This document shows positions 17,199-25,968 of a DNA stretch of 64,000 bases, one piece after another. A program made the translations under genes and the position numbers. The stretch spans positions 62,001-126,000 of the forward strand of contig NZ_JGVW01000086.1 in NCBI RefSeq assembly GCF_000687455.2. Reading direction: 5' to 3'. The notes under the pieces are model-generated. The model searched no databases. It was not told the DNA's origin and saw only the letters and a program-made list of their open reading frames with translations. The stretch is from Burkholderia sp. lig30. Its GTDB lineage: Bacteria > Pseudomonadota > Gammaproteobacteria > Burkholderiales > Burkholderiaceae. The first letter of the stretch is position 1; the number at the start of each line of letters is the position of its first letter.

Positions 17199-18131
17199 CT
17201 ACACAACCAGACACCCATGAGTCTCGGCGACGGTCACGATTGCTTCCATTCCCGCCGTAAACCGTAGATAGTCGGCTTCCATCCCGTCAGAAAAGATCAC
17301 CCCATTTTCCGGCATGCGTGAGCGTAGCCGCAGCGGCTGTCCAGCACTCACATGGCCGAATACCAGCTCGGCCTTCGACGCCTGGCTCGGGAACGGCTCC
17401 CGCACGGCGAAGGTGAGCCGTGCGCTATCCCAGGGCTGAGGACGGTATTGAAACTCCCCCTTCCAGCCTTGCATTGCGCGCATCACGCCGAGCGAACCTG
17501 CCACCACGCTCTTGATCCATGCGGTCGAACCCAGCCCCGTGGAGACGATAATGCCGGACGACGACTGCAATTCGTGCCGCTCACCCAGTTCGATCTCGTA
17601 AAGCGCCGTGGAATGGGTGCGCGGGCCGATGAACAGGTCGTTGACGGCACGCAGCACCTGCCCGTCCGACAGCCGGGCTTCCGCCATCGTGACCGCCTTC
17701 GTCGGACGGCGGCCGCGGGCAACGTCCGCGAGCACCGCCCCGAGATCGGCCGGCTCGAACGGCAGCAGAATGCCGTCCCATCTGCCGGGCTCGGGATTCA
17801 GACCGATCAGCGGCTGCCCGTCGAGGTATTTCATCGAATTGGCAACCAGCCCGTCCTGTCCGAGCGACACGACGATATCGTCGGGCGCGAAGATGAAATT
17901 CGTCAGGTAGTCGCGATCGACAATCTGGTACCGCCCCCAGTCCTCGAGCGCGCGCACGGTCAGCTCCATGCTGCGCGCATACGCGGCATTCTCCGCGAGG
18001 TAATCAGAGAAATCCGCTCCCAGGTGCTCGATGTAGAACTTCGCCTGCGCCAGCGTGTGATGCCGCGCAATCAGGTCTTCGAGCCGCGTACGGCGCGTTA
18101 CCAGTACGACCTTGCGGGCGCCGGCGCTCAT
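17199..18131 (-). CDS. NAD kinase-like protein
   Basis: A 310-residue protein of the NAD/diacylglycerol-kinase superfamily. The canonical GGDG is replaced by GQDG (IVVSLGQDGLVANSMKYL). The NE/D motif appears as RAVNDLFIG and the STPTGSTAY block as GIIVSTGLGSTAWIKS. So the fold and the nucleotide-binding loops are present, with one altered glycine. It may phosphorylate NAD or another nucleotide or lipid substrate, or only bind it. Its ATG overlaps the SPFH gene's stop (ATGA), so the two are translationally coupled. It is not the housekeeping NadK by context. Confidence 0.75.
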   Translation of the reverse strand: MSAGARKVVLVTRRTRLEDLIARHHTLAQAKFYIEHLGADFSDYLAENAAYARSMELTVRALEDWGRYQIVDRDYLTNFIFAPDDIVVSLGQDGLVANSMKYLDGQPLIGLNPEPGRWDGILLPFEPADLGAVLADVARGRRPTKAVTMAEARLSDGQVLRAVNDLFIGPRTHSTALYEIELGERHELQSSSGIIVSTGLGSTAWIKSVVAGSLGVMRAMQGWKGEFQYRPQPWDSARLTFAVREPFPSQASKAELVFGHVSAGQPLRLRSRMPENGVIFSDGMEADYLRFTAGMEAIVTVAETHGCLVV

Positions 18132-19156
18132 GATGTTGCCCTCGCACCGCCGCTCATGAGGCCCTGCAGCAGGTCGGGCGACACGTTGAGCTGGCCGATG
18201 CGCTCGGCCCGCTCGGCAATGCCGCCGAAGGCCTGGGCGATCAGCTGGCCGGGCTGCATCCCGGCCGCCGCGAGCATATTGACGATGCGCGGATCGGCCT
18301 TCTCCAGCGCCTGCATGATGGCTGCGACCCGGTGCGCCTCGGCCTCCGCCAAAGTACGACTGTTGTGCGCCTGCCCGTCCACGAACGCCTTGCGATTTTC
18401 CTCGAGTTCGATGTCCGCCGCCATCTGCTCGTTGCGCAGTTCGTTTTCCCTGCGCATCAGGGTCGCCTTCGCCTCCATCTGCGTTTCGCGGATCTGCCGC
18501 TTCTTCTGTTCCACCGCGATGTCCGTGTCCAGTTCGTTCTGCCGGATCGCGCGCTCATTTTCCACCGCCGACATGCGCCGCAGATAGACGGCGTCGTCAG
18601 CCGCCTTCAGGTTGGATTCTCGCGCTTCAGCTTCGAGCGCCCGGGCAATGTCCGGAGTCGGCTTCACGGCCATCACGGAGACACCCAGGATCTCCAGGCC
18701 CAGGGCCTCGATTTCCGGCTGCTGTCCGAGCTCGGTCTGGACGGTATGCGCGATTGCCGCCGAAGCACGCAGCGCTTGCTTCAGATCCAGCGCCTGCACG
18801 GCCTGCTGCACGATCACCTCGACCTGCATCGCCACGCGCTCCCCGAGCCGCTTCGGATCGTCTGAAACGTACGATCTGCCGTCCTTTCCCAGCGAGAAAT
18901 CCATCATCGCTGCCGTGCGGTGCGGGTCGCCGATGCGATAGGTCACCTGCCCCTGTACCGTCACGCTCTGGAAATCCGCGGTGACCAACTCAAGGATGAA
19001 CGGACGATCCTGGCTCGCAACCGGTACGGACACCAAGGTCGTCGCCGGCGCGTAGTAGAAGAACGAAAGCCCGGCGCCCTCGCGCACCATCCTGCCCGCG
19101 CGGAACTGCATCAGGTGAATAGTCGGCTGAGACTTGATGAAGCGAATCCCGAACAT
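18128..19156 (-). CDS. SPFH/Band 7-domain protein
   Basis: A 342-residue protein with an SPFH (stomatin/prohibitin/flotillin) domain in its first half (FGIRFIKSQPTIHLMQFRAG onward) and a long charged coiled coil (about residues 190-300) ending in a Gly/Ala/Met-rich tail. No clear transmembrane helix is seen at the N-terminus. SPFH proteins form large ring scaffolds, usually on membranes. It is the first gene of a two-gene operon with the NAD-kinase-like protein. GGGAGA precedes the ATG at 19156. Two palindromes in the promoter suggest control by the divergent Nudix regulator. Confidence 0.8.
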   Translation of the reverse strand: MFGIRFIKSQPTIHLMQFRAGRMVREGAGLSFFYYAPATTLVSVPVASQDRPFILELVTADFQSVTVQGQVTYRIGDPHRTAAMMDFSLGKDGRSYVSDDPKRLGERVAMQVEVIVQQAVQALDLKQALRASAAIAHTVQTELGQQPEIEALGLEILGVSVMAVKPTPDIARALEAEARESNLKAADDAVYLRRMSAVENERAIRQNELDTDIAVEQKKRQIRETQMEAKATLMRRENELRNEQMAADIELEENRKAFVDGQAHNSRTLAEAEAHRVAAIMQALEKADPRIVNMLAAAGMQPGQLIAQAFGGIAERAERIGQLNVSPDLLQGLMSGGARATS

Positions 19157-19173
19157 GTCGATCTCCCATGTGA

Positions 19174-19211
19174 GTTGTGCAGTACAACTTGTATGGGTTG
19201 TACAATACAAC
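19174..19211. promoter_or_regulatory. twin 15-bp operators in the SPFH / Nudix-regulator divergent promoter
   Basis: GTTGTGCAGTACAAC (19174-19188) and GTTGTACAATACAAC (19197-19211) have the same GTTGT-N5-ACAAC dyad. Their starts are 23 bp apart, roughly two turns of the helix, so bound dimers would lie on the same face. They occupy most of the 90-bp gap between the two divergent starts. Control of both directions by the adjacent NrtR-like protein is the obvious inference. Confidence 0.7.
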
Positions 19212-19246
19212 CTAGAATGAGGGTCGTCAAGTTTGTCTGAATCGTC

Positions 19247-19996
19247 ATGACACGAAAAAATCCCGCTTCCGGACAACGCATAAGTCAAGGATTTGCGTTC
19301 CCCTTGCCTTACACGACTGTCGACGTTGTGATATTCACCGTGCTCGATAACGCGCTGCAGGTTCTGCTCGTCCAGCGCCCGGACGATGCCGGCGAGCCGT
19401 TTCCCGGGCGCTGGGCGCTGCCGGGCGGCTTTGTCGATGTAGCGATCGACAAGACGCTTGAGGATTGCGCGCGTCGCAAGCTGTTCGAGAAAACAGCCGT
19501 GAGGAGTCCATACCTGGAGCAGCTTGGCAGTTGGGGCAGCGCGACGCGTGACCCGCGCGGCTGGTCAGCCACACATGCGTGGTTCGCGTTGATTCCTGCC
19601 CAGGATGTCACGCTCGAGAGCGGGGCCAATGCCGCCGGGGTGGCTTGGTTCAGCGTTGATGCCGTGATGCAGAAGCGCGGACTCGCGTTCGATCATGACG
19701 AGATCCTTCAGGCGGCGGTCGAGCGGTTGCGCAGCAAGGTGGAATACACGTCCCTGCCGGCTTTCCTGCTGCTGGAGCCCTTCACGCTGCCGCAGCTGCA
19801 ACGCATGTATGAGGTCGTGCTCGGTCGGCCGGTGGACAAAAGCGGCTTCCGCACGCGGATGCTCGCTGCGGGATTCCTCAGAGAAACGGGCTACATTGCC
19901 GGGGAGTCGAATCGGCCGGCACTGGGATATCACCTCGTGGATCGATGTGCCCCCGTGGTGTTCCCGCGGACGTTCAGCCCACGCGGCAACGACTGA
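19247..19996 (+). CDS. NrtR-like Nudix transcriptional regulator
   Basis: A 249-residue protein with an N-terminal Nudix domain (TVDVVIFTVLDNALQVLLVQ, then the Nudix-box start GGFVDVAIDKTLEDCARRKL) and a C-terminal winged helix (LPAFLLLEPFTLPQLQRMYE through FRTRMLAAGFL). In a catalytic Nudix box (GX5EX7REUXEE) the EE would follow; here it reads RRKLFEKT, degenerate, as in NrtR regulators that bind ADP-ribose or related ligands without hydrolysing it. NrtR proteins control NAD metabolism genes. The divergent target here is the SPFH/NAD-kinase-like operon, which makes ligand control by NAD-derived metabolites plausible. Confidence 0.8.
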   Translation: MTRKNPASGQRISQGFAFPLPYTTVDVVIFTVLDNALQVLLVQRPDDAGEPFPGRWALPGGFVDVAIDKTLEDCARRKLFEKTAVRSPYLEQLGSWGSATRDPRGWSATHAWFALIPAQDVTLESGANAAGVAWFSVDAVMQKRGLAFDHDEILQAAVERLRSKVEYTSLPAFLLLEPFTLPQLQRMYEVVLGRPVDKSGFRTRMLAAGFLRETGYIAGESNRPALGYHLVDRCAPVVFPRTFSPRGND

Positions 19997-20358
19997 CAGT
20001 TCGGATCGGGTTGTCGGGCGCCCTTCCCGGTTTTCCTCATTCCGCGAACACTGCCTGCTGCGTACGCAGCGTGTCCACCCGCGTCTGGCCGGCAACGGCG
20101 CCTTCCTTCTTGACCTCAGTCAACCCATCCCTGCACCTTCGTTCCTAGATTCGAAACAGGCAACGCAGGCACACGGCCCGCCGAGCGCCGGAACGGCAGG
20201 CACAGCCGCGATGCGGTCCATCCGGCCGGGCGCACGTCGATCGGCGCGCGGCCGTTCTCCCGATCGCCCGCACCTGCATACGGCGTGACATCCTGAACCG
20301 AGCCATGACGACACTCGCCCACCCTCCGCCGCCGGCTGGCGTGGACACCGGCGTGCGC
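19997..20358. other. 362-bp gap between convergent genes
   Basis: No gene is supported. A short open frame on the minus strand (20116-20322) lacks a ribosome-binding site and family resemblance. No terminator-like stem with a T-run was seen. Confidence 0.4.
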
Positions 20359-21318
20359 TCAAGTACCGCGATACGCGGCGGAAAATGCGGCGACGAATGC
20401 ATCGAGGCAATCCGGCGCGAGCGGGTTGATGCCGGCCGCCCCTTCCCGTCCGCCGCCGCCCGGAAAGCCCCGGCACAGCCGGTCCGCGCCGCGCGGCGCA
20501 GCCAGCGGCGCGCGCACGCTGACGGTATAGCCGCCGCCCGGCGCGATCGTCAGCACCGCATGCGCGCGGTCCGGCGCGTCGCGTGCGAGCCGGTTCGCGA
20601 ACACGCCGCGCACCCGCCGCGCCCAGCGCGCATCGGGCAGGACATAGACATCCGCGCCGGGCAGCACCATCGTCGCGCGCTGCCGTTCGGCGCACGCCAT
20701 GTCGCGCTGCCGGTCCGCGTCGAGCTGCCGCGCGAGCGGCGATGCCGCGAACTCAAGCGGATTCGCGTACGGCCGAAGCGATGCGTACACGTCGAGCGGC
20801 GGCATCAACAGATCGTCGGGCGAATCGCCGTAAGCGTTGTAGTTGATCGCTTCGCCGAGCACCTGCAGCCGGCGCGCGTCGGCATCCGCCAGGCCGCCTT
20901 CCGCGGCGGTCCGGCGTGCGGCGTCCACGAGGTTGTCGCCGTACGCGCCTGTCGCCGCCCACAGACGATGTCGCCCGCCCAGATACCGGTTCACGATGAG
21001 ACTCGTGCAGACCGACGGCGAGGTATCGATGTACGCGCGGAGGTGCGCGTCGCGCGGCACGGCGCCGGGGTGGTGGTGATCAAAATAGCTGACGTCAACG
21101 CCGCCTTGCAGCAACGCCATCAATGCCGCGCGGTTCGCATCGAGCGACACGTCGAGCACCGTGACGGCGTCGCCGCGCACCGCCGTCACGCGCGCGAGCA
21201 GCGCGATGTCGCGTTTCGGCCCGGTCACGAGGATCGACTCGGCCGGCGTCGCGAGCCGCAGCTGCTGAAGCGCACAGATGCCATCCGCGTCGCCATTGAA
21301 CACGTCGAAGCGTCTCAT
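20359..21318 (-). CDS. DHH-family phosphoesterase
   Basis: A 319-residue DHH-superfamily phosphoesterase. The N-terminal metal site begins FDVFNGDADGICAL, the second motif is VLDVSLD, and the signature is SYFDHHHPG (about residues 78-86). The C-terminal DHHA1-like end is GGGGREGAAGI. Both metal-binding motifs are intact. Relatives hydrolyse nanoRNA, pAp or cyclic dinucleotides; the substrate is not predictable here. It is divergent from the PRPP synthetase gene with a 45-bp gap. Confidence 0.8.
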   Translation of the reverse strand: MRRFDVFNGDADGICALQQLRLATPAESILVTGPKRDIALLARVTAVRGDAVTVLDVSLDANRAALMALLQGGVDVSYFDHHHPGAVPRDAHLRAYIDTSPSVCTSLIVNRYLGGRHRLWAATGAYGDNLVDAARRTAAEGGLADADARRLQVLGEAINYNAYGDSPDDLLMPPLDVYASLRPYANPLEFAASPLARQLDADRQRDMACAERQRATMVLPGADVYVLPDARWARRVRGVFANRLARDAPDRAHAVLTIAPGGGYTVSVRAPLAAPRGADRLCRGFPGGGGREGAAGINPLAPDCLDAFVAAFSAAYRGT

Positions 21319-21363
21319 CTGTCGTCACCTCGGCCCTTGACCTGACTCGGAGAGCTTTCCGCC

Positions 21364-22350
21364 ATGGCACCCAGCACGCTCAGTGTTTTTGCATTCGCGA
21401 CGAGCCGGCCGTTCGGTGAACGGATCGCCGCGCATCTCGGCATCGCCCTCGCCGCGCACGAAGAGCGGCCGTTCGAGGACGGCGAGCACAAGACGCGCCC
21501 GCTCGTCAGCGTGCGCGGACACGATGTCTATGTTGTGCAGTCGCTGTACGGCGAACCGGGAAGCTCGGTCAACGACAAGCTGTGCCGGCTGCTGCTCTTC
21601 ATCGGCGCGCTCAAGGACGCTTCCGCCGCGCGCGTGTGCGCGGTCGTGCCCTACCTGTGCTACTCGCGCAAGGACCGCCGGTCGCAGCCGCGCGACCCGG
21701 TGTCCACCCGCTACGTCGCGGCGATGCTCGAAGCCGTCGGCGTCGACCGCGTCGTCACGATCGACGTGCACAACGTCGCCGCCTTCCAGAATGCGTTTCG
21801 CTGCCCGACCGAACATCTCGAAGCGAACGGCCTGCTGGTCGACTGGTTCGCCGGGCAGGCGCGCGACCGGCCGATCGTGGTCGTGTCGCCCGATGCGGGC
21901 GGCGTGCGCCGCGCGGAGGACTTCCGCGCGCGGCTGGCCGTGCGGCTCGGGCGGCCGGTCGATGCGGCCTTCGCGGGCAAGCTGCGCAGCGGCGGCATCG
22001 TGACCGCCAAGCCGATCGTCGGCGATGTCGCGGGGCACTGCGCGGTCATTGTCGACGACCTGATCGGCTCCGGCACGACGCTCGCGCACACCGCCGCCGA
22101 CTGCCGGGCGCTGGGCGCGCAATCCGTGTATGCGGTGGCGACGCACGGGATGTTTTTCGACCATGCCCCGGCGCTGCTCGGCGGCGCCCCGCTCGACGGC
22201 ATCGCCGTCACCGACTCGGTGCCGCCGTGGCGTGTGCCACCCGGCGCGCTGCGGGACAAGCTCACCGTGCTCGACTGCGCGCCGCTGTTCGCGGAGGCGA
22301 TTGCGTGCATTCATGGCGGCGGCTCCGTCACGGACCTGCTGCGGCGTTGA
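21364..22350 (+). CDS. ribose-phosphate pyrophosphokinase (PRPP synthetase) paralogue
   Basis: A 328-residue Prs-family protein. The ATP loop contains PYLCYSRKDRRSQPRDPVST, the metal-binding stretch is VDVHN-like (TIDVHNVAAF), and the ribose-5-phosphate loop reads VIVDDLIGSGTTLAHTA. The usual flexible-loop lysine is present in GKLRSGG. It makes PRPP from ribose 5-phosphate and ATP. The divergent sequence and setting next to a DHH phosphoesterase and two kinase-like genes suggest an accessory paralogue, not the main Prs. Confidence 0.8.
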   Translation: MAPSTLSVFAFATSRPFGERIAAHLGIALAAHEERPFEDGEHKTRPLVSVRGHDVYVVQSLYGEPGSSVNDKLCRLLLFIGALKDASAARVCAVVPYLCYSRKDRRSQPRDPVSTRYVAAMLEAVGVDRVVTIDVHNVAAFQNAFRCPTEHLEANGLLVDWFAGQARDRPIVVVSPDAGGVRRAEDFRARLAVRLGRPVDAAFAGKLRSGGIVTAKPIVGDVAGHCAVIVDDLIGSGTTLAHTAADCRALGAQSVYAVATHGMFFDHAPALLGGAPLDGIAVTDSVPPWRVPPGALRDKLTVLDCAPLFAEAIACIHGGGSVTDLLRR

Positions 22351-23404
22351 AGCGCGTCGCCGTCCATCCGCGCTCGCAGCAGCCGATGTGCCGGTTCGCT
22401 AGCGAGATGTACGCACGCGCGCGATCGCGCCATGCCGGCGTCGCCTGGAATGCCTTCTCGCGCAGATGCCAGGCCGCAAGCCGCGCCCGTGTCATCGCGC
22501 GGCAGCTCTGGTAGAAGTCCACGAGCGCAGCGTCGACGTCGTCGCCGCTGTCCGCGCGGTAGGCGTCCAGCAGCGCGCACGCAAAGTCGGGCGCGCCGAG
22601 CCGCTCGCACTCGAGCGCGAGAAAGCCGATCTCGTCGGCCGTGTCCTGCGTGCGCAGCCGCTCGGAGAATTCGAGGCAGTCGATGATCGCGATCGGCGCG
22701 TCGATGCAGACATGCTCGGGGCGCAGGTCGCCGTGACCTTCCACGATATGTCCGTGCCGCACGCGCGCGTCGAAGCGCGCGGCCTCGCGGTCGAGCAGCG
22801 CGCGCTGCAGCGCGCAGATCGCCCGCACGGTGTCGGCGGGCAGGTCGAACATCGGCTTGCACAGCGCGCGTTCGTTGCAGTCGATCGTGCCGCGCAGGCC
22901 GTCGCGGTATGGCGCCGCACCGGTGCGCGCGGGCGCGAGCGACCGATAGAACGTGCTCAGTCGTGCCGCGATACGGCCCGCGTCTTCCCGCGTCGCGGTC
23001 CCGTGAAGCAGCGCCCGGTCGAGCATGCGCTCGTCCGGCAGGCGTTTCATCTTGACCAGCCAGTCGACGGTCTCGCCCTCGCCGTCCGGTCGGACGCGCC
23101 CGTCGGGATCGATCGCGAGCGGCACCGCATCGAGATAGACGTCCGCCGCCAGCCGGCGGTTCAAGCGCACTTCGTCACGGCAAAACCGTTCGCGCGCGGC
23201 GACGGACCGGAAGTCGAGCATCGGCGCCCGCACCGGCTTCTTGAGTTTCCACGCGTGGCGGTCGGTCAGGAACACCCACGACATGTGCGTTTCGATCGTC
23301 TTCACCGATCGCGTGCCGTCGGGCCAGGCGGCGGGCTCCCGCAACTGCGCGACCTTCTGTTGCTGCGCGATGGCGCGCAGCCTGGCGGTCTCCGCATCGT
23401 TCAT
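22328..23404 (-). CDS. aminoglycoside phosphotransferase-like protein
   Basis: A 358-residue protein with the APH/choline-kinase fold. The ATP-binding lysine region reads WKLKKPVRAPMLDF, the catalytic loop is IVEGHGDLRPEHVC (a Brenner-like HGDLxxxH), and the Mg2+ aspartate is in AIIDCLEFSERLR. This form is the family often annotated as a stand-alone kinase-like half of the APH/AAA fusion next door. The gene overlaps the last 23 bases of the convergent prs-like gene. ATG at 23404 was preferred over 23434 to give the family length. Confidence 0.75.
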   Translation of the reverse strand: MNDAETARLRAIAQQQKVAQLREPAAWPDGTRSVKTIETHMSWVFLTDRHAWKLKKPVRAPMLDFRSVAARERFCRDEVRLNRRLAADVYLDAVPLAIDPDGRVRPDGEGETVDWLVKMKRLPDERMLDRALLHGTATREDAGRIAARLSTFYRSLAPARTGAAPYRDGLRGTIDCNERALCKPMFDLPADTVRAICALQRALLDREAARFDARVRHGHIVEGHGDLRPEHVCIDAPIAIIDCLEFSERLRTQDTADEIGFLALECERLGAPDFACALLDAYRADSGDDVDAALVDFYQSCRAMTRARLAAWHLREKAFQATPAWRDRARAYISLANRHIGCCERGWTATRFNAAAGP

Positions 23405-23759
23405 GTGGCCCTCTGTCCCGACTGTGGTGTCCACGGTCCGTCCATTCGTGCGACGCGCGCGGCAAGCGCCGGCGCAATCTCGTCGATACGAGCCAGCATA
23501 GATTTCCGGGCAGCGGCATCGTTGCGCGAGATCAATCGGCCATGATGCAGGTCAAGCCGTGGCATGCCGACGTTCGCTCCAATACGGTTTGCCGGTGCGC
23601 CGGGTTCCGATGCGCGCCGGCTCGACCCGGAGTGTCAATCGTGCGCAAACCGTCCAATCTGCACCAGCGCGAGCCCGGCCCGCGCCACGCACGCCGCCTG
23701 CCGGCCGCGCGTTCGTGGGGCCGGCGAGGGATGCCTGTGTGTTCGCCCAGTTCGATGCC

Positions 23760-25382
23760 ATGCCCGGCGCGCGACGCATCCCCTTCGCGCTGAGCGGCGG
23801 AAACGCGCGCCGCGCCGCCCGCCGCGTCGATCGCGCGCTGCGCCGCTCTGCCACCTATCCGCATCCGGCCGGCCGGATCCGGCGGACCGAGACGCATCTG
23901 TCGGTCGTTTATCTCGCGGGGCGCTACGCGTACAAGATCCTCAAGCCGGTGAAGCTCAGCTTCGTCGATCTGACCCGCATCGCGCAGCGCCGCCGCTGCG
24001 CCGAGGCCGAATGCACGCTCAATCGCGCGCTCGCCGGCCCGCTGTATCTCGACGTATGGCCGCTCGTCGCGCATGGCCGGCGCAGTGCGTTCGGCAGTGC
24101 GTTGCGCGCGCGTGCCCGACGGCGGCAAGCCGGCAGCGATCCAATGGAGTACGTGGTGCGGATGCGGCGCTTCGATGCGCGCGCGGTGCTCTCCGTGCGC
24201 AGCGCGCGGCATGACGATGGTCTCGCGGATGCGGACGCGCTGGCGGCCAGCCTCGCGCACTACCATCGGCATGCGCCCCGTCGCCCGCCGCGCGCCCGCT
24301 TCGGCAGTGCGGCCAGCGTGGCGGCCAATTGCCGGGCGCCGCTCGATGCGCTCGATGCCGCCGTGCCATCCGAGGCCGCGCTGCGCGCGTGGTGCGAAGC
24401 GGAACTGGCGCGCGTAGCGCCGCGGCTGGCCGAGCGGCATGCGAACGGCTTCGTGCGCGCTTGTCATGGCGACCTGCATCTGGACAATCTTGTTCGCTGG
24501 CGTCACCGGCTGCTGATGTTCGACTGCATCGAATTCGACGACGCGCTGCGCTGGATCGACGTCGCGAGCGATCTCGCGTTCGCCGTGATGGACTTCGCCG
24601 CGCACGGGCGCGACGACTGCGCGCAGCGCCTGCTCGCCGGGTGGCTGGCCGCGACCGGCGATTACGCGGCGCTCGACGTGCTGCCGTTCTACACGGTCTA
24701 TCGTGCGCTGGTGCGCGCAATGGCGGCCCGGCTGACCGGCGACGCCGCCGGGCGCGCACGCTATCTGCGCGTCGCGTCGGACGTCGCGGCGCGCTCGCGC
24801 GACGCGCGGCCCTGCCTGTTGCTTTGCCACGGCGTGTCAGGCTCGGGCAAATCGCTTGCCAGCCAGGCGCTCGCCGCCCGGCTTGGCGCGATCCGTTTGT
24901 CGAGCGACGCCGCGCGCAAGCGCGCCGCCGGCCGGCCCGACGACGCGCGGTTGCCGGCTGCGGCCTATTCGGCCGTGGCGGTCGACGGGATTTACGACAG
25001 GCTTCTCGAACGCGCGCAAACCGTGCTTGAAAGCGGCCATGCGGCGATCGTGGATGCGACCTTCCTGCATCGCCGGCACCGGGCCGCGTTCATCGCGCTC
25101 GCGCGCAGGCTTGGGGTGCCGGTCGTGATTCTGGATTTCACGGCGAGTCCGGCGACGCTTTTCGCTCGCGTCGCGGCGCGAGCGGCGCAAGGACGCGACG
25201 CGTCCGATGCGGACACGGCGGTGCTCGCCGGACAGCTCGCGCGGGCGGAGCCGCTGGCCGCCGAAGAGCACGCGCTTGCGGTCAGTTTCGACACGGGGGG
25301 CGAGATCGCGGCCTACGACAGCGACGTATTCTGGTCGCCGTTGCTCGCGCTGCTTGCCCATGCGGCGCCGGTTGCGGCGTGA
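23760..25382 (+). CDS. APH-like phosphotransferase fused to a P-loop kinase domain
   Basis: A protein of about 540 residues in two parts. The first is an APH-like kinase (YKILKPVKLSFVDLT; catalytic loop RACHGDLHLDNLV; metal Asp in MFDCIEFDDALRW). The second is a P-loop kinase (Walker A CHGVSGSGKSLASQAL; RLSSDAARKRAAG; VDATFLHRRHR). The start is uncertain: the frame is open to 23559, but the N-terminal part before 23760 is Arg/Pro-rich with no convincing ribosome-binding site. The APH half is homologous to the adjacent minus-strand gene, suggesting an old duplication. Its substrates are unknown. Confidence 0.7.
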   Translation: MPGARRIPFALSGGNARRAARRVDRALRRSATYPHPAGRIRRTETHLSVVYLAGRYAYKILKPVKLSFVDLTRIAQRRRCAEAECTLNRALAGPLYLDVWPLVAHGRRSAFGSALRARARRRQAGSDPMEYVVRMRRFDARAVLSVRSARHDDGLADADALAASLAHYHRHAPRRPPRARFGSAASVAANCRAPLDALDAAVPSEAALRAWCEAELARVAPRLAERHANGFVRACHGDLHLDNLVRWRHRLLMFDCIEFDDALRWIDVASDLAFAVMDFAAHGRDDCAQRLLAGWLAATGDYAALDVLPFYTVYRALVRAMAARLTGDAAGRARYLRVASDVAARSRDARPCLLLCHGVSGSGKSLASQALAARLGAIRLSSDAARKRAAGRPDDARLPAAAYSAVAVDGIYDRLLERAQTVLESGHAAIVDATFLHRRHRAAFIALARRLGVPVVILDFTASPATLFARVAARAAQGRDASDADTAVLAGQLARAEPLAAEEHALAVSFDTGGEIAAYDSDVFWSPLLALLAHAAPVAA

Positions 25383-25461
25383 AGGCCGGCGCCGCCGAGG
25401 GGCGGCCGGGATTCGAAAAAAATCCACCGAATCCCGCCCCGACCCGCTGATTCGATCCCGT

Positions 25462-25659
25462 CTACGAACGCGGCAGTTTCTTCGTGTCCCCGCCTGCGCG
25501 CATCAAGAGTTCCAGCGTCGCTTCGAGGCGAATCACGCGTTCGGTCAGGCTCTCGATTTTCGTCTGTTGCTCCTTGACCGTGCCGGCGAGCGACACAACC
25601 TTGTCGTTCATCTTGATGACGGTCGTGAGCGCGTCCCACACCTTGTCGGTTACACCCAT
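25462..25659 (-). CDS. small coiled-coil protein
   Basis: A 65-residue protein starting MGVTDKVWDALTTVIKMNDK with a strong heptad pattern (VKEQQTKIESLTERVIRLEATLELL). The family is unknown. It begins 2 bp after the ribbon-helix-helix-like gene's stop, so the two form an operon. Confidence 0.55.
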   Translation of the reverse strand: MGVTDKVWDALTTVIKMNDKVVSLAGTVKEQQTKIESLTERVIRLEATLELLMRAGGDTKKLPRS

Positions 25660-25661
25660 TA

Positions 25662-25934
25662 CTACTTGCCTCCCGTCATCGCCGCAATGCGCTTGTTCGA
25701 TTCCGCGACAAACGAGAGAGCGTCATCGAGTGCATCATTCGCTTCTTTCGTGGACGCATTCACGCGCTCGACCAGTGCGAGAATTTCTGCCTCGTCTTCG
25801 CTTGGGGTGAAGTCCTGCGCAGCTTGACGCATAAGCTCGCTCACGTTCAATCCGAGACGCTTGGCAGTCTGCGCTATTGCACGCTTTTGAACCGCCGTCA
25901 CCTGCACGACGATCCGCTCGGTAGCCGTTGCCAT
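25662..25934 (-). CDS. ribbon-helix-helix-like DNA-binding protein
   Basis: A 90-residue protein. TERIVVQVTAVQKRAIAQTA followed by RLGLNVSELMRQAAQDF is the strand-helix-helix pattern of a MetJ/Arc (RHH) repressor, like plasmid-type or antitoxin-like proteins. The C-terminal half is helical and acidic. ATG at 25934 is preferred (AGGAGA immediately upstream). A TGTACAT-N9-ATGTACA dyad overlaps the promoter, suggesting autoregulation. It could be the antitoxin half of an unrecognised module with the coiled-coil protein. Confidence 0.6.
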   Translation of the reverse strand: MATATERIVVQVTAVQKRAIAQTAKRLGLNVSELMRQAAQDFTPSEDEAEILALVERVNASTKEANDALDDALSFVAESNKRIAAMTGGK

Positions 25935-25945
25935 TTCATCTCCTA

Positions 25946-25968
25946 TGTACATGAACATGGTATGTACA
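25946..25968. promoter_or_regulatory. dyad operator TGTACAT-N9-ATGTACA
   Basis: A perfect 7-bp inverted repeat with a 9-base spacer, 11 bp upstream of the ribbon-helix-helix-like gene's ATG. It is placed to overlap the promoter. Autorepression is inferred. Confidence 0.65.

Noticed and set aside
17199..18131. Calling this gene the housekeeping nadK
   Set aside because: The GGDG motif is altered and the gene is embedded in an accessory operon with an SPFH protein; a conventional nadK is expected elsewhere.
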